Of a stretch of 64,000 nucleotides of DNA, positions 53,049 through 60,699 are shown piece after piece; the first letter of the stretch is position 1, and each line of letters starts with the position of its first letter. Source of the DNA: Sporolactobacillus terrae DSM 11697 (GTDB taxonomy: Bacteria; Bacillota; Bacilli; Bacillales; Sporolactobacillaceae); contig NZ_JFZC01000012.1 of assembly GCF_000648615.1 (NCBI RefSeq), positions 1-64,000 on the forward strand, given 5' to 3'. Below the pieces are notes generated by a model. It saw only the letters and a list, made by a program, of their open reading frames with translations. It did not search any database and was not told the DNA's origin. Both the position numbers and the translations under genes were made by a program.

Positions 53049-54392
53049 ATGGATTCTGCAGCAACGAATGCTTGGAAGATCTTCGATGAAGTGAAGCCCG
53101 ACATGAAGCCAAAAGAAGTCATGGAGGAAGCGAATCGCTGTTTGTTCTGTTTCGATGCACCGTGTATGAAGGCCTGTCCAACCCATATTGATGTTCCGTT
53201 ATTCATCAAAAAGATTACAACCGGCAATATGAAAGGGTCGGCGCGTATCATTATGGAAGCGAATCCGGTCGCAGCAACCTGCGCGCGGGTATGTCCAACC
53301 GAAGAATTATGCGAAGGTGCTTGCGTGCTCAACGATGCGTCACTACCAATTATGATCGGCGATCTGCAGCGGCATACGATGAACTGGGCGATGAAAAATA
53401 ATCCGCAATTGTTTGAGGCAGGCGAGCAGAACGGCAAAAGGGTTGCAGTAATCGGTGCCGGTCCGGCCGGGTTGTCTTCGGCTCGGGAACTTGCGCGTTA
53501 TGGCTATCAAGTAACGGTTTTTGAGAAACAAGCGGAAGCTGGAGGTCTGGATACGTACGGGATCGTTCCCTTTCGGCTTCCCAAGCATGTTGCGCTTTGG
53601 GAAGTCGAGCAGATCAAGAAACTCGGCGTGAGCATTCAAACGAATACTGAAGTCGGAAAAGATGTATCGATTCAAGCGGTTCTTGATGGGTTTGATGCAG
53701 TTATCCTGGCCATCGGTATGGCTCATGTACCGCCGCTTGGCATTCCCGGAGAAGAACTTGACGGCGTATTTGATGCGATTCAGCTGATTGAACGTGTAAA
53801 AAGCGGCCACGTCACGGATCGTTTCTCCGGGAAAAAGGCAGTCGTGATTGGTGCCGGGAATACGGCCATCGACGCAGCGACTTGTCTAAAACGATTGGGT
53901 GCGGCTCGCGTGCAAATCGTGTACCGCCGTTCTGAGAAGGAAATGACTGCTTATCCGTTTGAATACCGTTTTGCCAAAGAAGAAGGCATTGAATTTCGCT
54001 GGCAAACACAGCCGAAAAGGATTGAAGGCGACGAAAACGGTAACGTTACAAGCGTTGTCTGTGCGCCAATCATGCTCGGCGAAAAAGATGCAAGCGGGCG
54101 CCGCCGTCCAATCGAAATTGACAATGCTCCATTTCCCATGAACACCGATGTCGTGGTCAAGGCGATCGGACAAATGCGTGATGTACCATTGATTGAGGCA
54201 TTTGATTTGGCTCATGATCACGGTGTTGTGGCGGTTGACCCGCTGACTTACCAAACATCGAATCCTAAGGTATATGCTGCCGGTGATGTGATTTTCGGTA
54301 ATGGAAAAGGCGAAGCGATGGTTGTTGCAGCTGCGGAGCAGGGGAAAAAGACAGCACAAGCGATTCATGAGCAGCTGCTCAGCAAAATTTAA
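53049..54392 (+). CDS. preT: NAD-dependent dihydropyrimidine dehydrogenase subunit PreT
   Basis: A 447-residue flavoprotein electron-input subunit. The N terminus has the Fe-S cysteines (CLFCFDAPCMKACPTHID, then CARVCPTEELCEGACV). An FAD motif VIGAGPAGLSSARELARYG and an NAD motif AVVIGAGNTAIDAATCL follow. It passes electrons from NAD(P)H to PreA for reduction of uracil or thymine to the dihydro form. ATG 53049 follows GAGGAGATGA. preA starts 18 bp downstream. Confidence 0.93.
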   Translation: MDSAATNAWKIFDEVKPDMKPKEVMEEANRCLFCFDAPCMKACPTHIDVPLFIKKITTGNMKGSARIIMEANPVAATCARVCPTEELCEGACVLNDASLPIMIGDLQRHTMNWAMKNNPQLFEAGEQNGKRVAVIGAGPAGLSSARELARYGYQVTVFEKQAEAGGLDTYGIVPFRLPKHVALWEVEQIKKLGVSIQTNTEVGKDVSIQAVLDGFDAVILAIGMAHVPPLGIPGEELDGVFDAIQLIERVKSGHVTDRFSGKKAVVIGAGNTAIDAATCLKRLGAARVQIVYRRSEKEMTAYPFEYRFAKEEGIEFRWQTQPKRIEGDENGNVTSVVCAPIMLGEKDASGRRRPIEIDNAPFPMNTDVVVKAIGQMRDVPLIEAFDLAHDHGVVAVDPLTYQTSNPKVYAAGDVIFGNGKGEAMVVAAAEQGKKTAQAIHEQLLSKI

Positions 54393-54410
54393 AACTGAGG
54401 AGTGAAGGCG

Positions 54411-55673
54411 ATGGCGGATTTGCATATTGATTTTGCAGGCATTAAGTCAAAGAATCCTTTCTGGCTGGCTTCCGGACCACCGACCAACACCGGCTATCAG
54501 GTGCAGCGTGCATTTGACGCCGGTTGGGGCGGTGCCGTATGGAAAACACTGGGTGATCCGGTCATCAATGTAACGTCACGATTCTCAGGATTGAATTATG
54601 GCGGGCAGCGTGTGGCTGGTTTTAATAATATTGAACTGATTACGGATCGTCCGCTTGAAGTCAATCTGCGCGAGATCAGAGAAACGAAACGTGCCTATCC
54701 TGATCATGCAATCATTGCTTCGCTCATGGTTGAGCCAAAACAGGAGAAATGGCATGAGATTGTCAAACGTGTTGAGGATGTTGGTGTTGACGGTCTGGAA
54801 CTCAATTTCGGCTGTCCGCATGGAATGGCTGAGCGCGGTATGGGTTCTGCCTCAGGGCAGGTTCCGGAATTGGTCGAAAAACAAACCTATTGGACAAAAG
54901 AAGCAGCAGAAACACCGGTGATCGTCAAATTAACCCCGAACATTACGGATATTACGGCAACTGCCTATGCGGCTGCTCAAGGCGGAGCCGATGCGATCAG
55001 CATGATCAATACCATTAATAGTTTAATGGGCGTTGACCTGGACACATGGAATACAATCCCGAATGTCGCCGGCAAAGGGACACACGGCGGTTATTGCGGA
55101 CCTGCAGTGAAGCCGATTGCCTTGAGCATGGTTGCCGAGTGTGCGACGCAGCCGGATATTCCGGTACCAATCTCCGGGATCGGCGGGATCGAAAACTGGC
55201 AGGATGCCGCAGAATTTATGTTGATGGGTGCATCGAGCGTGCAGGTATGCACGGCTGCCATGCATCATGGCTTCCGTATTGTTGAGGATATGATCGACGG
55301 ATTGAACAATTATTTGGATGAAAAAGGTCTTGCTTCCGTTTCGGATTTGGTCGGGCGTTCTGTTTCCAAATATAAGAAATGGGGCGACCTCGATTTGAAT
55401 CACAAAGTGGTTGCCCGTATCAATCAAGACTATTGTATTCATTGCAACAAATGCCACATTGCCTGTGAGGATGCAGCACATCAGTGCATTGAATTTTATA
55501 CAGAGTCCGACGGTACCCGTGCACTCAAAGTGCGTGAACAGGATTGCGTCGGTTGCAACCTTTGTTCCATTGTCTGTCCGGCAGAAGGCGCGATTGATAT
55601 GATCGATCAGCCAAGTGACGTTTCGATGACTTGGAACGAACGCCAGCGCCTGATCAGTACGTTTGGAGGTTGA
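54411..55673 (+). CDS. preA: NAD-dependent dihydropyrimidine dehydrogenase subunit PreA
   Basis: A 420-residue catalytic subunit. An N-terminal FMN barrel of the dihydroorotate-dehydrogenase type (SGPPTNTGYQVQRAFDAGWG, CPHGMAERGMGSASGQ, VKLTPNITDI, SGIGGIENWQDAAEF) is followed by two [4Fe-4S] motifs (CIHCNKCHIACEDAAHQC and CVGCNLCSIVCPAEG). Ser148 in GSASGQ aligns without gaps with the general-acid cysteine of mammalian dihydropyrimidine dehydrogenase, as I recall that sequence; bacterial members vary here. ATG 54411 follows GAGGAGTGA. Confidence 0.93.
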   Translation: MADLHIDFAGIKSKNPFWLASGPPTNTGYQVQRAFDAGWGGAVWKTLGDPVINVTSRFSGLNYGGQRVAGFNNIELITDRPLEVNLREIRETKRAYPDHAIIASLMVEPKQEKWHEIVKRVEDVGVDGLELNFGCPHGMAERGMGSASGQVPELVEKQTYWTKEAAETPVIVKLTPNITDITATAYAAAQGGADAISMINTINSLMGVDLDTWNTIPNVAGKGTHGGYCGPAVKPIALSMVAECATQPDIPVPISGIGGIENWQDAAEFMLMGASSVQVCTAAMHHGFRIVEDMIDGLNNYLDEKGLASVSDLVGRSVSKYKKWGDLDLNHKVVARINQDYCIHCNKCHIACEDAAHQCIEFYTESDGTRALKVREQDCVGCNLCSIVCPAEGAIDMIDQPSDVSMTWNERQRLISTFGG

Positions 55674-55676
55674 GCA

Positions 55677-55910
55677 ATGCAAGAACACCAGCTTTATTTA
55701 GATGAAAAGCAAAAGATTGACACGTTGCTTGAAAATAATTTTTGCATTGTCGGTATCATTGAAAATCTTAGTGGCACATTTGTTGCATTCAAACAGGCTG
55801 AGGAGACAGGAAACGCTCCGCAAGCGACGGTGCAGCTTCTGATTCCAGAAACTCGGAAGTATGTGACGAACTTGCTTTTTACCAGTAGACTTGATCAATC
55901 CGTATCTTAA
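55677..55910 (+). CDS. 77-residue protein of unknown function in the pyrimidine operon
   Basis: ATG 55677 lies three bases after the preA stop, behind GGAGGTTGAG, so it is clearly part of the operon. The product starts MQEHQLYLDEKQKIDTLLEN, followed by a beta-rich stretch (FCIVGIIENLSGTFVAFKQA) and a segment VQLLIPETRKYVTNLLF. It has no signal, no membrane segment and one cysteine. I recognise no family. Context allows an accessory role for PreTA or HyuAB, or a metabolite-binding function. Confidence 0.75.
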   Translation: MQEHQLYLDEKQKIDTLLENNFCIVGIIENLSGTFVAFKQAEETGNAPQATVQLLIPETRKYVTNLLFTSRLDQSVS

Positions 55911-56067
55911 GCTGGAAAGATTGTTCCTAATGCAGGTTTTGTGCTGAATTAAATTTTGTTTAAACTGCTTACATTTTTTTAAGTCTGAATTTTTAAAGAT
56001 CGTTTTCGACTTTCTTTTAAATATGCTTTGTAATTCGTTTTCGAATTGTGGATGGAGGCTGACGCTT

Positions 56068-58155
56068 ATGAAACTTATTGGTGTAGATATTGGTGGTACA
56101 TTTACCGATGTGATTTACACAGATACGGATACCGGTGTTTCAAAGATTCATAAAACGCCAACGACCACAAACGACCCATCAATTGGCATGGTCAATGGCA
56201 TTTTAGAACTATGCAGCCGTTACGGGATTGATCGCGGCAGTGTCGATCATGTTTTCCACGGTACGACGATTGCAACCAATGCTGCTCTGGAGCATAAGGG
56301 GGCGAAAACGGGACTGATTACGACGGAAGGCTACCGTGATCTTTTGCAGATCGGCCGGCACCAGCGACCAGAAAACTATTCGATCACTCAGGATATTCCG
56401 TGGCAGGATCGCTCAATGGTGGCGCGACGCTATCGAAAGACGGTTTCCGAACGGATCGGTGTGCTCGATGGAAAGGCCTATGAAAAAGTGCCACTTGATG
56501 AGGAAGCGGTCATCAGCGTTCTTGATGATTTTAAAAAGGAAGGCGTCGAGTCAGTTGTGGTCGGGTTCTTATTCTCTTATTTGAATCCGGATCACGAAGA
56601 GCGGGTGAAGGAGATCGTCCAGGAAAAGTTTCCTGATTTTTATATCACGACTTCAGCAGAGATTTCGCCTCAGTTTCGTGAATTTGAACGGTTTGCGACG
56701 GCTTCGATGAACGGATTTGTCGGTCCGAAGATGAAAGGGTATATCGAAGCGCTTGAATCACGGCTCGCTGATGCCGGCATCGATTGCGATCTGCTGATTA
56801 TGACATCAAATGGCGGAGTGGCCAATTCAGCAACAATTTCTGAAAAACCGGTTCTGACCCTATTATCGGGTCCGGCAGCAGGGGTGCTCGGCGGCCAATG
56901 GGCAGGAAAATTGTCCAATCATGAACGGCTGATTACCTTTGACGTCGGCGGAACAAGTGCAGACATCGGGATCGTGACCGAGCGCGGATTCTCGGAATCT
57001 TCTGCCGGCGATACTGAAATTGCCGGTTACCCGCTACAGGTGCCGATGATTGATATTTATACGATTGGTGCGGGCGGCGGAAGTATCGCTTATGTTGATG
57101 CCGGCGGCGCATTTCAGGTTGGCCCGCAAAGTGCCGGATCCTATCCGGGTCCTGCCTGTTACGGACGCGGCGGCGATCTGCCGACCGTGACCGATGCCAC
57201 GCTCGTGCTTGGCCGTCTCGATCCGGATCACTTCCTGGACGGTGAGATGGAGATTTTCCCGGAAAAGGCGGTTGCTTCGGTTCAGCACCTGGCTTCCGTG
57301 CTTGGGCTTGGGCTCTATGAAACTGCTGAGGGCATTTTAACGATCGTGAATAATAATATGGCCAACGCGATCCGATCGCGTACGATTCAGAAAGGCTTTG
57401 ATCCGCGTGAATTTAGTTTGGCGGCGCTCGGCGGCGGTGGACCGATGTGTTCGATCGAAGTGGCAAAAATTCTCGATATTCCGGAAGTCATCATTCCGCC
57501 GTATCCGGGAATTACGTCAGCAACCGGTCTGCTCACGACCGATTTGAAGTATGATGCCGTTCAGACGATTTTTGTGGCGAGCGACAAGGTCGATTTGGCG
57601 TATTTGAACGAGCGTTTTACGAATCTTGAAAAAGAAATTACGGCTCAATTGATGGATGCAGGGTTTGAGAAGGAACAAATTTCGCTCCTGCGTTTCTTTG
57701 ACTGCCGCTATGTCGGGCAGGGCTATGAGCTGCGCATCCCGGTTGCTACAGGGGTAATTAATGAAAGCAACGCGTCGGCTATTTGGAATACGTTCCATGA
57801 GGTTCATAAACGTGAGTACGGGCACTCCTTTTTAAATAACCCGGTTGAAATTGTCAACATGCGTGTTACCGGCGTCGGTGAAATGCCGAAGATTGGTGAT
57901 CCTGATTTTGCTGAAGGAAGCCGTTCGCTTGATGAGGCTCTGGTCAAAGTGGCTCCGGCATGGTTCCGCTCAAACAGCACGTTGAAATCATTTGACACGC
58001 CGCACTATATGAAAAGCAAGCTGCCGATCGATGAAGCTTTTGCAGGTCCGTGCATTATTTTGCAAAAGGATACGACATCCGTTATTCCGCCGAACTGCGC
58101 GGCAACGATGAGCGCAAACGGAAGCATCATCGTAAAAATAGGGGGCGAAGCGTAA
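56068..58155 (+). CDS. hyuA: Hydantoinase/oxoprolinase subunit A (N-methylhydantoinase A type)
   Basis: A 695-residue HyuA protein. The N terminus GVDIGGTFTDVIYTDTDTG is the ASKHA-type phosphate-binding loop; HGTTIATNA, ETSAEISPQFREFERF-like central region, TFDVGGTSADIGIV and GAGGGSIAYVD are further family motifs. With HyuB it cleaves cyclic imides or amides (hydantoins, 5-oxoproline) at the cost of ATP. ATG 56068 follows TGGAGGC. It overlaps hyuB by one base (TAATG). In this operon it is the only candidate for opening the dihydropyrimidine ring. Confidence 0.92.
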   Translation: MKLIGVDIGGTFTDVIYTDTDTGVSKIHKTPTTTNDPSIGMVNGILELCSRYGIDRGSVDHVFHGTTIATNAALEHKGAKTGLITTEGYRDLLQIGRHQRPENYSITQDIPWQDRSMVARRYRKTVSERIGVLDGKAYEKVPLDEEAVISVLDDFKKEGVESVVVGFLFSYLNPDHEERVKEIVQEKFPDFYITTSAEISPQFREFERFATASMNGFVGPKMKGYIEALESRLADAGIDCDLLIMTSNGGVANSATISEKPVLTLLSGPAAGVLGGQWAGKLSNHERLITFDVGGTSADIGIVTERGFSESSAGDTEIAGYPLQVPMIDIYTIGAGGGSIAYVDAGGAFQVGPQSAGSYPGPACYGRGGDLPTVTDATLVLGRLDPDHFLDGEMEIFPEKAVASVQHLASVLGLGLYETAEGILTIVNNNMANAIRSRTIQKGFDPREFSLAALGGGGPMCSIEVAKILDIPEVIIPPYPGITSATGLLTTDLKYDAVQTIFVASDKVDLAYLNERFTNLEKEITAQLMDAGFEKEQISLLRFFDCRYVGQGYELRIPVATGVINESNASAIWNTFHEVHKREYGHSFLNNPVEIVNMRVTGVGEMPKIGDPDFAEGSRSLDEALVKVAPAWFRSNSTLKSFDTPHYMKSKLPIDEAFAGPCIILQKDTTSVIPPNCAATMSANGSIIVKIGGEA

Positions 58156-59924
58156 TGGTAGATACGAAGAAAGCGATCGACCCGATTACGGCACAAGTTC
58201 TAAGCGGTGCACTGAAAAATATTGCGATTGAAATGGGGCACAAGCTCGCGCGTATGTCCTATTCCAGTATCATTCGCGAATCCAATGATTTTGGCTGCGC
58301 GCTGCTTGATGAAAACGGACAGCAGCTTTGCGAGTCGGTAAACAGTACACCGCTGCAATCCGGTCCGATTCCCGGCTACCTCCAAGGTATTCGTACGATT
58401 ATGGCCGAGCGCGGTGATGATTTTAAACCGGGGGATGTTATTCTCCATAATTCTTCTTTTTATGGTGCGACACACCAGCCGGATTGCGGTTTCTTTGTTC
58501 CGGTCTATTATAAAGGTGAGTTAGTTGGCTTTTCGTGCTCAACGGCGCATCAACTTGATCTTGGCGCGCTGTCTCCAGGCTCCATCGGGATCATCGATGC
58601 AGTGGATTGTTTCGCAGAAGGGCTGCAGTTTAAGGCGATCAAGGTTTATGATGAAGGAAAACCGAATGATACTGTTTGGCAGCTGATTCGTGATAACGTG
58701 CGCGCCACTGATATGGTTGTCGGTGATATGGAAGCACAAATTGCAACGTGCCGGATCGGCGCACAACGCTATTTGGAATTGGTCGAAAAGTTCGGACTCG
58801 AGACTGTCCGAGCGGCACGCGACTATATGATCGACTATTCGGAGCGGATCCTGAGAAACGAGATTGCGAAAATACCAGACGGCACGTATCATTCGTCCGG
58901 CTACATCGACGGATACTTGGATAGTGAGGATCCGAAGCGAAAGGACTTGAAGTTCGAGGTCAACCTGACTGTAGAAGGCGATGACATGATCGTTGACCTG
59001 ACCGGAACCTCGGATCAGGTCGATGACCGGCCGATCAACATGCCGTTTCCGGGAACTACAGATATGGCGGTGTACCTGACGATCCGAACCATTCTGCTGG
59101 ATTCGAAGAAATTCGGCTACATTCCGCAAAATGCCGGAATGGTGAAACCGATTAAGATCATCGCGCCGGAAGGAACGCTTGTAAACCCAACTTACCCGGC
59201 ACCGACGATCTCTCGATTTTGTCCCGGCAATGCACTTGCCGATACGATCATGCATGCACTCGGTCAGGCGGTTCCAAATCAAATTTGCGCCGGCATCGGC
59301 AATTTGTACATGGTCGCCTACAGCGGGATGATTGATAAAAGATACTGGGTATACATGGATATTATGGCCGGAAGTTCCGGCGGACGCTTTGGGAAAGACG
59401 GTATGGATGCGATCGATGTCTTGTATGCTAATACGCGAAACAATCCGATCGAGGATATCGAATCGCATCAACCGCTGAGTGTGACTCGTTATGAATTCCC
59501 GGACAATGCCGCAGCCTCAGGAAAATATCGCGGCGGTGTCGGTCCGATCCGTGACATTGAATTTACCGATGAAGGCGGATTTTCTGTCGAAGGCGAAGGA
59601 CAAAAATACGCGCCATGGGGTTTTGCCGGCGGCTGTGATGGCACGCCAAGCACGCTGATTTTCCGTGATCGCGCGGGTAAGGAGACGGTACTCCCGTCAA
59701 AGGTTCCCTATAAGAAAACCAACCCAGGCGAAACGCTGGAGATCATCGGTCCGTGTGGCGGCGGATACGGTAGCCCGTTCGAACGTGATCCGGAAGCCGT
59801 TCTTGGCGATGTGCTTGACGATTATATCACGTCCGAACGTGCCAGAAACGAGTTTGGTGTCGTTATCGAAGACAATAAAATTTTGTGGGACGAAACCGAA
59901 CTGCTGCGCAGTACTCAAGCATGA
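58155..59924 (+). CDS. hyuB: Hydantoinase/oxoprolinase subunit B (N-methylhydantoinase B type)
   Basis: A 589-residue HyuB partner. Motifs: DPITAQVLSGALKNIAIEMG, RESNDFGCALLDENGQQL, NSSFYGATHQPDCGFFVPV, the metal-site-like STAHQLDLGALSPGS and GPCGGGYGSPFERDPE at the C terminus. ATG 58155 follows GGGGGCGA and shares a base with the hyuA stop. HyuA and HyuB form the ATP-dependent ring-opening enzyme. It is the last gene of the locus, followed by a terminator at 59942. Confidence 0.92.
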   Translation: MVDTKKAIDPITAQVLSGALKNIAIEMGHKLARMSYSSIIRESNDFGCALLDENGQQLCESVNSTPLQSGPIPGYLQGIRTIMAERGDDFKPGDVILHNSSFYGATHQPDCGFFVPVYYKGELVGFSCSTAHQLDLGALSPGSIGIIDAVDCFAEGLQFKAIKVYDEGKPNDTVWQLIRDNVRATDMVVGDMEAQIATCRIGAQRYLELVEKFGLETVRAARDYMIDYSERILRNEIAKIPDGTYHSSGYIDGYLDSEDPKRKDLKFEVNLTVEGDDMIVDLTGTSDQVDDRPINMPFPGTTDMAVYLTIRTILLDSKKFGYIPQNAGMVKPIKIIAPEGTLVNPTYPAPTISRFCPGNALADTIMHALGQAVPNQICAGIGNLYMVAYSGMIDKRYWVYMDIMAGSSGGRFGKDGMDAIDVLYANTRNNPIEDIESHQPLSVTRYEFPDNAAASGKYRGGVGPIRDIEFTDEGGFSVEGEGQKYAPWGFAGGCDGTPSTLIFRDRAGKETVLPSKVPYKKTNPGETLEIIGPCGGGYGSPFERDPEAVLGDVLDDYITSERARNEFGVVIEDNKILWDETELLRSTQA

Positions 59925-59941
59925 ACACTGATTCTATTAGG

Positions 59942-59992
59942 AGCCTTTGGGCGATTGAACCCTTGCAGGGAACAATTGTCCGAAGGCTTTTT
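59942..59992 (+). terminator. Terminator of the pyrimidine/hydantoin operon
   Basis: AGCCTTTGG / CCGAAGGCT stem (9 bp with one wobble), a long loop and TTTTTC, 18 bp after the hyuB stop. Confidence 0.65.
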
Positions 59993-60110
59993 CGCAAGAA
60001 AAGAAAGTTTGAAGTTTTGACCAGTTTGTACTGGAATAAATTTCGTCTTCAATAAAATCAGCTCCAGACACGTAAGCGCGAGGCGCTTGCGGAGCGATCC
60101 TGTTGATCGC

Positions 60111-60157
60111 AGGCCAGGGGAGACCCGCAGGTAACGGTATGTACGAGGAGGCTCCCA
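60111..60157. repeat. GC-rich intergenic repeat element (copy 2)
   Basis: The block GGGGAGACCCGCAGG ... CGAGGAGGCTCCC shares its pattern and the 13-bp CGAGGAGGCTCCC with the element at 46847-46935. Just upstream are a hairpin-forming GCGATCCTGTTGATCGC and GCG-rich sequence (about 60075-60110). It ends exactly where the ABC-ATPase relic begins. Confidence 0.45.
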
Positions 60158-60311
60158 GTTGTCGGGCGGCGAACAGCAGAGGGTCTTTTTGGCACAAGCA
60201 CTTGCTCAAGAGCTTGAGATCTTACTTATGGATGAACCGATGAATCACCTTGATTTGGCCTATCGGTTTTTGGTCCTTGTTGCCTTTAGAATCACTAGGC
60301 ACAAAGCATGA
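60156..60311 (+). pseudogene. ABC transporter ATPase relic (FecE/FhuC-like fragment)
   Basis: A 51-codon stretch encodes [19 protein letters not shown] and then [15 protein letters not shown], the signature motif, Walker B and D-loop of an iron-siderophore-type ATPase, and stops at TGA 60309-60311 after an unrelated tail. Walker A and everything upstream are absent; the fragment abuts a repeat element, so deletion through the repeat is likely. The rest of 59993-60699 shows no other supported gene; a frame at 60308-60559 has no ribosome site. Confidence 0.7.
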
Positions 60312-60667
60312 TTCTTCGATTTGAGTCAATCAGCCTATGCTTTTCAGTGTTTTTTTCCCTTAAGTCAGTGTGTCTCATCACGATAAAAAAGGCAGTTAGT
60401 GTGCTTTTTCTCTGGGCTGTGTTTTCATTTTCAATCTTAGTGTTTAAAAATACTAAGGCGTGCACTGGAAAATGTCCGGCAACTTTTCCTGCTGCAATCG
60501 AGAATTCTACGGTGAATCAGTGCAACACACAAGGTTGGTATGAAAATTGCTGGATTTAGTGCGGCGGATGAAACCAATCGTGCTCAGATTCGTTGAGATG
60601 CATTAGATTTTGTATCCGGAAGGAAGGAGGAGGAACGATTTATTTGTGAAATGATCGACCCACAAAA

Positions 60668-60681
60668 TGAAAACGCTTAAC
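60668..60681 (+). promoter_or_regulatory. Candidate cre site before the levanase gene
   Basis: TGAAAACGCTTAAC carries the cre core TGAAAACGCTT and lies 19 bp before the TTG start, just upstream of the AAAGGGGAG ribosome site. Catabolite repression of levanase by CcpA is established in Bacillus subtilis. Confidence 0.5.
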
Positions 60682-60699
60682 TAAAGGGGAGAAAAACGA

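Noticed and set aside
58539..59471. A 310-codon minus-strand open frame within hyuB
   Set aside because: Antisense shadow with Arg/His-rich composition; hyuB motifs are continuous on the plus strand.
60308..60559. An 83-codon plus-strand frame before the levanase gene
   Set aside because: No ribosome site and no motif; hydrophobic look comes from T-rich DNA.
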